Source: Panonychus citri (Eukaryota > Arthropoda > Arachnida > Trombidiformes > Tetranychidae). From it: a stretch of DNA of 64,000 nucleotides. Below the pieces are notes generated by a model. It worked only from the letters and a program-made list of their open reading frames with translations, had not been told where the DNA came from and ran no database searches. The position numbers were made by a program, and so were the translations under genes. The stretch is taken from positions 277,137 to 341,136 of the forward strand of contig NW_026515535.1 of the NCBI RefSeq assembly GCF_014898815.1. The letters are read 5' to 3'. This document shows positions 12,503-23,851 of the stretch, one piece after another; the stretch's first letter is position 1; the number at the start of each line of letters is the position of its first letter.

Positions 12503-14638
12503 CTTGAGAAAAGAGTTTTTTAAAAAAGAAAAATATTCAATTACTATTATTGGAAAGTTCGTTCTTATCAATTTTTATCGTTTTCGAAAAGTTCTGTTCG
12601 TAGGCTCCATCTATTGAGGGAATTTAGAATCATCTATTTTCTTTCTCTTCGAATGTCTAACTTTAAAATTGGTTCTCGATTCATCTGTTGACTGTTTAAA
12701 GAATTATTTATGATTGAAAGGCAAACACTGAACAAATTGTTCTGTCGTTGAATTTTGTCTCGATATCAGAATCGTGATATTAATTAGAGATGATAAATGA
12801 TTTCTATCATTTGTCATCGTCAAACTTTCATTGAATCGAGTTTATGGAATTCGATTCTAATCGTAGTTTAGATCTTTCGGTTTTTTTTTGTCATAAAAAT
12901 GGAGGAAAATGTAACATGATGATAACTTCATGAGCGATTACAAAAGTTCAGGTTAACAATTGATAAATAAGGTGTAAAGAAAGATGAATATGTTATGAGA
13001 ATTTTTTTCTCCACTTTTCTATCTTGCATTTTCATGGTGAGGAAAAAAGTTCTGAGACTCTGATTGAAAGGAAAATTACAACAACAATAAAGATACTGAC
13101 AAAACCAGTGAAGGTCAATTAATCATATTGAGTAATCGTTGAATAAAGTTCAGTCAATCCGAATCAATATGAGAGAGTTTCCTGTTTGTGAAGCAAGAAA
13201 ATTAATCTGAGAAAACTGTGAATCCAAGATTAACATGATGGTTCAACCGATAGATTGAAATTCAATAATCAATAAATTAAGTTATTGGAGACGATCAATT
13301 AATTATACTCATCGGTATGTACTTCCGTAAGTTCATTTAATCAGATTGATCTTAAATCATGTGTCGGTATGATTAAATTTCTGTCTCAATGTTGTCAAAG
13401 TGTTATGATGATTTCATGACTGAATCTGAGATTAATAAGTGAATCAAAGTTCTGGTGAACTGAGAAGAGAAAAGTTTACAATATAAACTTGAGGCTGAAA
13501 TTATTATTTTTTTTTATCGATTTCGATTCAATCAAAACTGAAGATATTGAAACAATAGAAGTAATAAAATCGTGACGAACCAAAGTATTGAACTTACATG
13601 AGAGAATTCAATTGTTTCAATTATCTGTCTACCTTTTCTTACCTCAACACCCACTGAACTAAAAGCTCCAAATCAGCCTTATCGAAACACCTTAATCATG
13701 GTTGGAACTGTCAAAGAATCAAGTATTAAATCAGAGGAAAAAGAATGACAAAAAATAAATTTCCAAACTCAGATAATCTCCATCATGGATAAGAAGACAA
13801 ATGATGTAGACGAGAGAAAGAGAAACTCAGACAGAAAAAAATGATTCTTTTAACCTTCATGGGTTTTTAATGATTCAAGAAAAAGAAAAGAGGATAAATA
13901 GGAAGATGGAGAAAAGAATTGATTGAGGTGGGTCATCATTTCCACCATGAGTTTCTACTAAATAAGAGGTTGGAAAGTAGCCACAGCGATTGGCACCTTA
14001 ACTAAGCCACTGTTGGAAAACTTGACCAGTTGAAATCCTTGTTAAGGTGTTAGTTGAGTTTCAAGATTTATCTTCTTGAAACTTCATGAGGTTTCATGAA
14101 ATATTAGCCACTATAATTGCAGTGGATAACATGAGAGTGAAAAAGAAGAGGGAAAAAAAGTAAAAAAGAAAAGAAACTTGAAAATTGATGATGAAGATGA
14201 AATGATGAGAATAGAAGAAAAAAAAATCTCCAAGAAAACTGGACATTGTCCATATGTGTATGATATTGTTAACACTAAATGACCTCAAAAAGTTTTTCTT
14301 TTTCTTCTTACGATTCATCTTTTTCTTTCACCTTTTCCTCTGTGTAGATATTCACACAGGTAAGATTACATTTTATCTCCTGTTATCATTTTGTTCATCT
14401 TCATCAAACAATATAAGAAACTTACATGAACGATTCATGAAGGTTTGACTTTTCAATCCAACAGGTAACTTTAATTTCATCTGTTGGTCAACATAAAAAC
14501 TGACCTTTCAAAGTAAACAAATTTCCTCCCTGCAATTAACTTGGACAATCATGGTGGTGATAATCAAATGATGATGGAAACAAAATTTTTCACTTAACAA
14601 AATGTAATTCGTCTCATCTATTATTGGTCAGAATTTTC

Positions 14639-14641
<3 letters not shown>

Positions 14642-14707
<66 letters not shown>
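14642..14707. repeat. (CT)n microsatellite
   Basis: A perfect CT run of about 66 bases in the receptor intron. Confidence 0.98.
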
Positions 14708-14710
<3 letters not shown>

Positions 14711-16199
14711 CTTGACCATCATCATGTTCACATGAAAATGGACACAAAAAGAAAAGATTTTCATTCAAACTTTCACTTCCTTTTAGCCCTTGATCTAACG
14801 GTAACCTTTGTCATCTAGTGAAATATCAACAGATTGATTCAAAAGAACTTTTTTCACTCTCTTATTCAGATCATCATGTTTGTCACCATGAACAATTGAG
14901 ATGCTACAATAGAATAAAAAGAAAAAACAACAACAACAATAACAACAATATTGGAATAAATCTTTTGATTCTCTGGATTGATAATCATTTAAAAAGCATT
15001 TTGTTTATCTGAAAGTATTGCAAATACTTTTGGACAAGTAAATGCTTTCAACTTATTAAAATACATTCAAAGTTTAAGATAAATTTCAGGCAGAATTGTA
15101 GATAAACTCAGTTCTCTGCAATAAACAACATGATGGAAAAAATTTTCATTAAACTTGTCACATTCAACAATCAGGGTTAATAATTTCAGTCCATTATCAG
15201 CATTACGCTGATTAGATGTTACTTTTCCCTGTGTGTATGTGTCACTTTGCATGATGAAATTAACTCCATGAAGAAAAAAAAATAAAATGTTTCGCTCTTT
15301 TGTTTGATGAAAAATTTTCTTTTCTTTTTTTGTTATTTACGTTAAGAATTGAGAAATTTTCAGTTGAGCTGAACTTTTCTTTCCAGACTCACCATGAAGA
15401 TAAACACCTTCACTTTCACCCACTTTGACATTTCCATGTAACAACAACAATAATAAAATGCTTTGAATCTCATCATGTTTTTTTTTCTTGTTAGGGACAA
15501 ATAAACTCTTCATAAAGTGTTGATACCTTTTACTGAACTTTTCTCAACCTATTCACTTCATCATCATTCTGATGATGATGAGAATGCTTTTTATCACCAT
15601 GAACATGGGATTGATTGAATGAATAGCAAAAGGATGTTTTCATAAGATATTTCAATCTCGCATCACTTATCATCACTTGTGATAATTTAATTCTGACCCA
15701 GAACTTTGCACTTTCTGTGTATGTGTTTGTAAGATTATGATTCATGTTAAGAATTTTCTTCAAAATTAGAACTTGTTGTTTTTTGTTTCGAGAGTGAGAG
15801 TTTCAATCATAAAGTTGATCATGATTCTGAATCTGTTCATATGATGAACTTTTTTTCTCAGACTTTCCCAAGCTTCCTTTACAACTTTTTGTTTACATTT
15901 TGTTTCCTCTTATATTGTTGGCTCTTCATTTCTCACTCAATTGAATAATTGTGTTTATGATTCAGTTGTTTTCATGATTATTATCATCATAACGATGAAT
16001 CAAACATGGAAGCCAAAAGATTATACGAAACAAGAAATGTAATCCATCAATAATATTGCATCTCCAATTCACTTGGGAATAATTGAAACCAATTGAATAA
16101 TAATAATAATCATGATTATCACTATCACCAAGCAATAAATTATATCCTCAAGAATATCTCTCAGTATATGAAACCATTGATGAAGTCCTCATGAAGTTC

Positions 16200-16203
<4 letters not shown>

Positions 16204-16248
<45 letters not shown>
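16204..16248. repeat. (AG)n microsatellite
   Basis: A perfect AG run of about 45 bases in the receptor intron. Confidence 0.97.
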
Positions 16249-16249
<1 letters not shown>

Positions 16250-17676
16250 TCATATAAGCTGAGAGATGAAAAAAATGATGATGATAGCTGAACTTTTGTC
16301 CAGTTGAATGGCAACAGAAAACAAATTTCAGTCTGGACGAAATCGTAGCTGATGAATTGATCATGATTATCATGTTCATTATCATTGGCTATCATTGTCC
16401 ATGTAATAACTTGATCAATTGAGTATTCATAACCATTGCTTAGTTATTCATGATGATAATAATACATCATAAATATAATGAATGCAAACCCACATTCACA
16501 AAGAGGACAAGTAACTGGTCAGCATGAAGACGAGCATTTCCTTCAGCCTGTGGTGAAAGTGAAAATTAATATAACTGAATAACTTGTAGGTCTGTTGACA
16601 ATTTGTATTGAGTGATTCTTGGTCAATATCATATCAATATTTGCTTCATAAATCACCATTGGAAAAGAAAAGCAAATATTACCTTTCGCCTTTTTTTACT
16701 CACAATTTTTGCTACCACGGAAAAAAACTTGACCATTACCCATGGACAAACTGAACCAAGAATGATTTTTTTTGCATAATATTTGCTTATTCTGATGGTG
16801 GACAAGATTGAACTGTTTGCCTTTCTTGCTTGACCATTGGAGACACTTTTTTTGTCCCTCATTGCAAATGATATGTGAACTTTTTTTCACCTTCAATTCA
16901 GTTTGATTTTTGTTTTTTTCTTCATGACTTATTGAATCATGAATCAAGGTGATGAGTGATTAATGGTTGGCTGATCACAGGGTGGTAAATTGCTAGTCGC
17001 TGGGATGTGAAGGGTTTTCCTCCTGATTGTTGTGCTGTGGTGTAATTGATTGTTGATGGCTATTTAATTGCAACCATTTCAAGATTGATCCTCTTTCTTG
17101 TGTATGTTTATAACTCTAATTCCCATGTAATCAAATGATTCTCACATTAATCTGATCAATTACCCATAACTGACCAATCGAACATGCAAAAAAAATCGGT
17201 AAATAATCATTGAATTGACCATTAATCTATTCAACTTTTATTTGCATAACTCAGACAATTAATCAAAATGACTATTAAATAATAGTTTGATTTATTAATT
17301 TCTAATCTTTAGATTAAATTTAACAAACAATTTACTCGATTGTAGCCATGAGAGTGATATTATGTTTTGATTTATTTTCTAATAAAAATGAATCAAGTTT
17401 CAAGGGAATCAAAATATAATCTTGAAATCTAAATCAAATTGATCGGCAATTTAAAGTCCTAATGATTAGTGTGACTTTGGATGTTCAAAGGACTTTGTTG
17501 TTTTCAAGTAATTTAAACTTGATTAAGGAGTTCGAGAAGTTTTGATGAAATCGAGAATCGTCAACTTGTGATAACTTTTATATAGATGGAGAGGAAAAAT
17601 TTTCGGAAAATAATTTTCAACATGAAATCGATTCATTTTCCCTATTTCCATAGATTCAACACGAACAAAGTGAGTA

Positions 17677-17725
17677 GTTAGGAAAAGGACAACTCTGACC
17701 CAAGTGCGGTTTCTGGACCAGAATT
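17677..17725. repeat. left terminal inverted repeat of the mariner-type element
   Basis: Pairs with 27502-27548. The shared core includes GTTAGGA at the outer tip and GGACCAGAATT at the inner end. TA precedes it. Confidence 0.75.
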
Positions 17726-17886
17726 TTTTGAACTATTTTTTAGCGCAAAATTCGAAATTTGTAGGAATAGTAGGTAGTAAAAGGGGAGGACAGTGTTTCC
17801 GGAAGCTGCAGTACCGACCATTTCCGGTTTTAAAGGTGATGATGTGGGTGGTAACTTCCGGAAATAAAAGTAGTAAGGAAAAGATT

Positions 17887-18422
17887 TGATGTGTAATTTT
17901 GTGACAACCCCTTGATTTGTAACTTAGTTACTATCACTTGCTGTGTGTTGCAACTTAGTTGCTTCTGTTTCCTCTTCCTCACCTTTGTAACCTTTGACTT
18001 CCTTTCCTTTCTCTGTATTGTATAAATACCTTACCAATCTTAGATTAATTAAGTAGAGCTAAACTAAGTTTAACTAAGTAAAGTTAATTAGACTCCAACT
18101 TCAGTTTATCCGTCATCACCTTCTCAGAAGGACATTAAGTCTTGACCCCTTTGTATTTGTTGTATTCACTTGAACACTTAAGTCTCGTCTCAAATTATTG
18201 CTGTATAACTTGGTGACTAATTATAATTAACCTAAACTCGTCCTTGAGACTTGATTAAACTAATTACGTATCCCCAGAAAATCAACTGTTTGTGTCATTT
18301 ACGCTTTAGCTCATTGAGCCTTTTTGTCGCCATGTTGGAGAATTGCCAAAATAGTAGCCAAAGTGTGACAACTCAGTTGTCGAGTGTTAATTAATTATAA
18401 CCGGTCAACATTTTATATAACA
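17887..18422 (+). repeat. left LTR (536 bp)
   Basis: Begins TGATGTGTAATTTT and ends TTATATAACA. It matches 24882-25418 except for one substitution and one single-base indel. It carries a TATA-like box and four copies of the AACTNAGTT palindrome (cores at 17921, 17952, 18062, 18370). Confidence 0.97.
18021..18028 (+). promoter_or_regulatory. TATA-like box in the left LTR
   Basis: TATAAATA occurs about 135 bp into the LTR, the usual sort of place for the retroelement promoter. The same box is at 25017-25024 in the right LTR. The start of transcription was not determined. Confidence 0.55.
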
Positions 18423-18424
18423 TT

Positions 18425-18438
18425 TGGTGGAGATTCCC
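18425..18438 (+). other. candidate primer binding site
   Basis: TGGTGGAGATTCCC begins two bases after the left LTR. TGG is the complement of the CCA end of a tRNA, and the position is right for a minus-strand primer site. I could not assign the tRNA. Confidence 0.5.
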
Positions 18439-18534
18439 TTTCGATCTGTGATCTCATTTTAAGTGGGGGAGGAGTATCTCTTTCATTTAAAATCGTAAGC
18501 AAGTGTAGTGCCGATTCCCATCTCAATCAAACTA

Positions 18535-18770
18535 TTTAGATTGAAAGAAATCAATCTTTTCTGTGTTAAGTGAATAAAGTTCAACTAAGTTGAAAGTAAT
18601 CAACTTATTAATTGTGATTGAAAGAGCTCAATCATCGTGGTGTTAATTCAACTGAGTTGAAAGAAATCAACTCAAAAACTGTGATTGAAAGAAATCAATC
18701 TTTTAGTGTGTTCATAATTGAAAGTAATCAATTGCTGAGAAATCAACTAAGTTGAAAAGTAATTCAACTA
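18535..18770 (+). repeat. 5' leader array of short hairpin-forming modules
   Basis: About seven units of roughly 25-35 bases alternate between two kinds: ATTGA-AAG(N)AA-TCAAT and CAACTNAGTTG followed by AAAG(N)AATCAACT. Each unit contains an inverted repeat. The array runs up to the Gag ATG at 18770. It lies in the untranslated leader, where packaging, translation or dimerisation signals are usual in retroelements; its role here is inference. Confidence 0.75.
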
Positions 18771-19822
18771 TGGCGGATAAAGAAAACCCGAAAACGTTTT
18801 TGTCAAACCCTTTAACTCCCTCAATATTGTCAGGAGCCAAGAACGAATCAACCTTGGAAGTGGTTATGGGAACATTAAACTCTATTCAAGAGAATATGAA
18901 AAAATTGGAAATGAAAATTGATCGATCAGATAGTTCGATGAAGACTGGTTTGTCTGCACTTTCTAAGAAAGTTGATGCGTTGGAATCGGTGGTACCGATT
19001 CAATCTACCTTCTTAGAAGGACATGGAACTGGAGAATCAAATAATTCAATTACTGGTTCAAGAACGAATCAAAGAGTTGATTCAAGAAGGAATCAAGGAA
19101 ATGATGGTCTAGAAGGAACTAGTACTACTTATGATTCAAGAACGAATCAAAGAAATGAACTGAGAAGACCGAATGAACATTCATTGTTGAATACATTTGT
19201 TAACTCGAACTCAGTTCGACCCAAAGTGAAGTTAGAAGATTTTCCGACATTCGATGGAAGCAATGAGAAAGCTGCGAGTTGGTTAATCGACTATGAATTC
19301 TGTGCTGCAGTAAATAATTGGCAAGGAGAAGATCTTGTCAAGGGTGTGGTTAAATGTTTTACAGGTGATGCACGAAAATGGTATGTCTGCATTTACCTAC
19401 CAAGCGTTAATCCTGGAGAACACGATTGGGAAAATTTCAAAGAAATGTTTAAAGAAACGTATGTCAGGTACGCTGATAAAATGGATCTTCAGATGAAGAT
19501 AAGCCAAAGGAAACAAGGTTACAACGAGAAAACGACTACCTATTTCCATGATATGCTTTCGTTATGTCGTGATTATGATGACAAGTTACCTGATAAAACG
19601 ATTATCACTTATGTATTAAGAGGAATGTTACCGATGAATCGAACAGCTTTATCTGTGTTGGGAAGTACCTCATCACTGAAAACATTAGCCTCTCATATAC
19701 GTAACATTAGTGATGCTGAAATTTTGAACAAAAGTCAGAGAGAAAGAAATCCTTCTCAGAAGGAAGGGAATCGCCGGTCACGTTCAAAGGAACGAGATAA
19801 AGAGAATTCGACGGAAAAATGA
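18770..19822 (+). CDS. gag: retrotransposon Gag
   Basis: A 350-aa protein. The ATG at 18770 (ATGGCGG) is the first in frame after the leader array. Residues about 30-75 look coiled-coil-like. From about residue 155 the sequence fits the retrotransposon gag family: FPTFDGSNEKAASWL, GDARKWY and WENFKEMFKETY. The C-terminus is basic (RRSRSKERDKE). There is no zinc knuckle in this frame; it sits at the start of the Pol frame instead. The stop codon overlaps the Pol ATG as ATGA. The product would form the virus-like particle of the element. Confidence 0.9.
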   Translation: MADKENPKTFLSNPLTPSILSGAKNESTLEVVMGTLNSIQENMKKLEMKIDRSDSSMKTGLSALSKKVDALESVVPIQSTFLEGHGTGESNNSITGSRTNQRVDSRRNQGNDGLEGTSTTYDSRTNQRNELRRPNEHSLLNTFVNSNSVRPKVKLEDFPTFDGSNEKAASWLIDYEFCAAVNNWQGEDLVKGVVKCFTGDARKWYVCIYLPSVNPGEHDWENFKEMFKETYVRYADKMDLQMKISQRKQGYNEKTTTYFHDMLSLCRDYDDKLPDKTIITYVLRGMLPMNRTALSVLGSTSSLKTLASHIRNISDAEILNKSQRERNPSQKEGNRRSRSKERDKENSTEK

Positions 19823-22800
19823 AGAGACGAGATCCGTCAAATGTGATTTGTTACAACTGTCTCGAAAAAGGCCATTACGTGAGTAATTGTAAACGACCTT
19901 ATGATGCACTTCGAGCATCAACAAATAAGAAAAATTTGTTTGAGAAAAGATTCAAGATAAATCTTGTGAATAATGTTGATCATGTTGAAGAAACAACTGA
20001 ATCAAATCAAAGTGACCTTGAGTTAACGACATCTTCAATTGATCTTGAGCGATGGAAAATCAACGCAACGATTTCCGCTGTTGAATTTAATTTTGGTGCG
20101 AATTTACCAACAGTAAATGTTGATATCAACGGTGTCGGAAGAGATGCTTTACTTGACACTGGAGCTAAGATCAGTTTGATGAGAGACGATTGTCGTGAAT
20201 CATGTAAACTAGAATTGTTACCATGGACATTTGGACCATTGACAATGGCGAATGGAAATCACGATTATCCTTATAGTTACACTAATTGTTGGATGAAAAT
20301 TGATAATTTGATGATTCCAGTCAAGTTCATCGTAATGTTGAGAATGAGTCGTCAATTGATCCTTGGTGCGGATTTTTGTGAATCGCATGGTGTTGAAGTT
20401 TTATTCTCTAAACGTTCAATACAAATTACTAAGCCAAGTAATGATGTGATTGTGTTAAATAAAAAGGTGACATTGAACCCGTTAACTAATGAGAACTCAG
20501 TTCAAGCGGAAGTACCTGCAAGAATGAACTCAGTTCAAAACGAGATAAATTTTGTTGATCTAAAAGATTATGATGATGTGTTTGCTAAGTCTACGAACGA
20601 TGTTGGATGGATTGAAGGAGTCACTCATGAGATAAATACTGGTAATCATCCACCTATTTATGCTCGACCTTATCCAGTCCCAGTTTCTCTAAGAGATAAA
20701 ATTTCTGACATGATTGAAGAAATGTTAGATCAAGGAATAATCAAACCAAGTACGAGTCCTTGGGCAAGTCCTATTGTTCTGGTTGCCAAGAAAAATGGAT
20801 CAACTCGTTTCTGTGTTGATTATCGTGCCTTGAATAAAATAACATTGAATGATCCCTATCCAATTCCAAGAGTAGAAGATGCTTTGGACATTTTGGAAGG
20901 TTGTGTGAAATTTTCTTCTTTAGATGTTGCTGCTATGTATTGGCACATTAAGATGAAAGAAGATGATCAAGCTAAAACAGCTTTTGTTGTATCGCAAGGA
21001 TTGTTTGAATTTCTACGAATGCCGTTCGATTTGAAGAACGCCCCTGCTACTGCTGTTAGGACTATGAATCGTGTCCTTGCTGGTTTAAATAATGTAAACT
21101 GTTACATTTATTTCGATGATATTTTGATCTTTGGTAAGACCGAAGAAGAACATGATGAAAACTTGAGAAAAGTTTTAAAACGATTAAGAGAAAATAACAT
21201 CAAATTAAGAAGAGAAAAATGTCGAATTGGTGTCGATAACATCGATTATTTGGGTTATAACATTTCAAAGAATGGGATAACACCAAGTGAAGCAAATGTT
21301 GCTACCGTTGTTGAGTTCTTAGAACCAAAAAGTGTATCGGATGTACGAACTTTCATTGGATTATGTTCATACTTCCGAAGATTCATCCCGAAGTTTAGTG
21401 AAGTCGCTCGACCTCTTCATGCTTTATTAAAAGATAAAGTAAAATTTGTCTGGTCTGAGGTTGAACAGGAATCGTTTGATAAACTTAAATTGGCTATTAC
21501 CTCAAAACCCGTATTAGCATGTTTTAAGACTGTTGGAGACATTGAACTTCATACCGATGCATGTGATTATGGTATTTGTTCTGTAATGTATCAAAGAGAT
21601 GAGGAGAACAACTTGAAACCCGTTTGTTACATCTCTAGAACTTTGAGTCCTGCTGAAAAAAATTATGGAGTAACAGAGAAAGAATGTCTTTCAATTGTAT
21701 GGAGTATAATTAAGTTAAGACATTATCTGTTCCAGAGAAAATTTACCGTTATAACTAACCACTGTGGATTGTGTTGGTTCATGACTTCTAAGAAGTTGAC
21801 ACCAAGATTAACTCGCTGGAGTTTAAAATTACAAGAATTTGAATTTGAAGTCAAATACAAATCAGGAAAATTACATGGTGATGCTGATTGTATTTCTCGT
21901 TACCCGCTGCCTAAAGACGTTAATGATAACGAAGTCGAAGAAAATGAAGATGAATGTTTCGTTTTACATGTTGATGTAAAAGAAAACGAGTTCTTAGAAC
22001 TACAGAAACAAGATCCACTTGTGATCAAAGTGAATTCATTATTCAAGAATGAAACGATGTCAAAGAGAAAATTGAAAAGATTAAACAAGAAATTTGTGTT
22101 TGTCAACCATTTGTTGTATCGTCGAAGAGGTGAAGAATTACTTCCTTACATTCCACTTCCGTTGAGAAATTCTATCATGAAAGAAGCTCATGAAGAAGGA
22201 CATTTGGGTATGAACAAAGTTTCTCAGAAATTAAAACAAGAAATGTTTTGGCCGAAAATGGATCACGATATAAATGATTTCATCAAGCGATGTGATGCTT
22301 GTCAAAAGAGAAAACCTTACATGAAATCAAATCAAGGTTTCATGATACCAATTAAGAGACCCGAAAGAATTTTCCAAGAAATTTCATTAGATTTGGCTGA
22401 ATTTTCTAAGAGTGAAGAAGGGTACAAATATGTTTTAGCAATCAATGATCGATTGTCTAAATTTGCTGTCGCTGTACCTTTGAAAACGATTACAAGTCTC
22501 GATGTGATGGATGCGCTAACGAACAATTGGTTTTATAGATTTGGTGTACCCGAAGTTTTGATAACTGATCGTGGAACAAATCTAACTTCAGAAGAATTTA
22601 AAGAATTCTTAGAATTCTATGGCGTTGAACATCGGACTACCACTCCTTATCACCCTCAATCTGATGGACAAACAGAACGATTTAATTGTTATTTGGGAAC
22701 AAGTATTTCGATTTTATCTGATGGTGAACCAAAGAATTGGCCTTCATATCTCAAGCGAGTTGTATTTGCTTATAATGCTACTCCTCATCGATCTACAAAG

Positions 22801-23376
22801 TTTTCCCCTTTTTACTTGGTTCATGGTATCGAAGCGAGATCACCATGGCAAGCAAAGATAAAACTAATTCCGAAGATAAGAGAAAGATCTAAGATCGAAG
22901 ATGATTTGAAACATCGTGAACAAGTAAGAGAAAAAGCAAAAGAAAATATTGAATTTGCTCAAGAGAAATCAAAATTTTACTATGATAAGAAAATGTTTGA
23001 ACCAAATTACAATGTTGGAGATTTAGTTTGTATCAATCAACCGATATTGAAGAAAGGAACTCCAAAAAAGTTCATGGATCGATATCGAGGACCATATAAA
23101 ATTAAACGAAAGTTTAATAATGTTAATTATGAATTAATTAATTTGGATGGACCAGTTAAACTAATTGATTGTCATGTTAAGAGGATGAAACCATATTATG
23201 AAGCATATGATAATCTCATCGATAAAAATTTACAATCAACTGAGTTGACAAAGACGAAACGAAGAAGAAAAGTGAAAAGAAAGGAAAATTATCCTGATGA
23301 TTCTGAGAATCAAGAAATTATTCCTGGTACAACTAATCGTGATGATTTGTTTGATTTGATTGATGAATCAGATTGA
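19819..23376 (+). CDS. pol: retrotransposon Pol polyprotein (zinc knuckle, protease, RT, RNase H, integrase)
   Basis: An open frame of 1185 aa. It starts with a CCHC knuckle (C11, C14, H19, C24) that normally ends Gag. Next come an aspartic protease (LLDTGA, Asp113) and a reverse transcriptase with catalytic Asp369, Asp433 and Asp434 (YFDDIL). RNase H follows (HTDACDYG, Asp580), then integrase with an HHCC finger and a D,D35E triad (Asp858, Asp917, Glu953). A GPY module (RYRGPYKI, near residue 1090) and a basic tail close it. In RT the usual MPFGLKNAP is MPFDLKNAP here, a Gly-to-Asp change of unknown effect. The ATG overlaps the Gag stop (ATGA, -1 frame), so expression needs termination-reinitiation or a -1 shift at the A run. 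No chromodomain was seen. Confidence 0.95.
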   Translation: MKRRDPSNVICYNCLEKGHYVSNCKRPYDALRASTNKKNLFEKRFKINLVNNVDHVEETTESNQSDLELTTSSIDLERWKINATISAVEFNFGANLPTVNVDINGVGRDALLDTGAKISLMRDDCRESCKLELLPWTFGPLTMANGNHDYPYSYTNCWMKIDNLMIPVKFIVMLRMSRQLILGADFCESHGVEVLFSKRSIQITKPSNDVIVLNKKVTLNPLTNENSVQAEVPARMNSVQNEINFVDLKDYDDVFAKSTNDVGWIEGVTHEINTGNHPPIYARPYPVPVSLRDKISDMIEEMLDQGIIKPSTSPWASPIVLVAKKNGSTRFCVDYRALNKITLNDPYPIPRVEDALDILEGCVKFSSLDVAAMYWHIKMKEDDQAKTAFVVSQGLFEFLRMPFDLKNAPATAVRTMNRVLAGLNNVNCYIYFDDILIFGKTEEEHDENLRKVLKRLRENNIKLRREKCRIGVDNIDYLGYNISKNGITPSEANVATVVEFLEPKSVSDVRTFIGLCSYFRRFIPKFSEVARPLHALLKDKVKFVWSEVEQESFDKLKLAITSKPVLACFKTVGDIELHTDACDYGICSVMYQRDEENNLKPVCYISRTLSPAEKNYGVTEKECLSIVWSIIKLRHYLFQRKFTVITNHCGLCWFMTSKKLTPRLTRWSLKLQEFEFEVKYKSGKLHGDADCISRYPLPKDVNDNEVEENEDECFVLHVDVKENEFLELQKQDPLVIKVNSLFKNETMSKRKLKRLNKKFVFVNHLLYRRRGEELLPYIPLPLRNSIMKEAHEEGHLGMNKVSQKLKQEMFWPKMDHDINDFIKRCDACQKRKPYMKSNQGFMIPIKRPERIFQEISLDLAEFSKSEEGYKYVLAINDRLSKFAVAVPLKTITSLDVMDALTNNWFYRFGVPEVLITDRGTNLTSEEFKEFLEFYGVEHRTTTPYHPQSDGQTERFNCYLGTSISILSDGEPKNWPSYLKRVVFAYNATPHRSTKFSPFYLVHGIEARSPWQAKIKLIPKIRERSKIEDDLKHREQVREKAKENIEFAQEKSKFYYDKKMFEPNYNVGDLVCINQPILKKGTPKKFMDRYRGPYKIKRKFNNVNYELINLDGPVKLIDCHVKRMKPYYEAYDNLIDKNLQSTELTKTKRRRKVKRKENYPDDSENQEIIPGTTNRDDLFDLIDESD

Positions 23377-23851
23377 TTTTCATCGAAGGTGCCGAAATGC
23401 TGTCGAGTCTAACATGACAACCGCATGACACTTGACAAAATTAATTTTTTTTGTAACATAACCAAAGCGAATGATCCAAATTGAATTTGAATCAAAATCA
23501 ACTTTAATTATATTTATTTTTCTATTTCTTTTCTTTACTAAAATTTTCATTTGAATTTAATTGTCAACTCAAGATTATGTTAATTGTCATCACAACTAAG
23601 TCGCCACTGTCCAGCTTGAGAGCCACGAGCCGTTACCATTGGAAACATTTCCTTTTCCTTTGTCATTGTTGTGTTACTAATGTTTGAACTTAGTTCAATT
23701 GTGTTAATTGTTTATTAATAATTTAAGTTAATTTTTCTTTTGTTTCTTTGGAAATTTTTAAGTAATTAACTTAATCTGTTGTTTGTGATAACCATTTGAA
23801 CTCAGTTCATTTCAACCATTGTGATAACTGTTCCGAACTCAGTTCAAAATT
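23377..23851 (+). other. gap between Pol and ORF3
   Basis: 475 bp without an ORF. It is T-rich and contains three AACTNAGTT palindromes (cores at 23687, 23799, 23836), the last only 8 bases before the ORF3 ATG. A splice acceptor or subgenomic promoter for ORF3 might lie here, but I did not identify one. Confidence 0.7.

Larger units (their letters stand above)
12503..17676 (-). other. serotonin receptor intron, segment 3' of the transposons
   Basis: This is part of the 27.5-kb intron (12503-40000). I see no exon in it. It holds AT-rich sequence, poly-A/T runs and (CT)n/(GA)n tracts (14642-14707, 16204-16248). Slightly richer stretches near 13960-14060 and 16960-17100 have no recognisable coding content. 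Confidence 0.7.

Noticed and set aside
14624..14818. Ser-Leu-rich open frames over CT runs, here and at 162-365, 16161-16395, 34318-34619 and 43663-43890
   Set aside because: They are translations of dinucleotide repeats, with no splice or family support.
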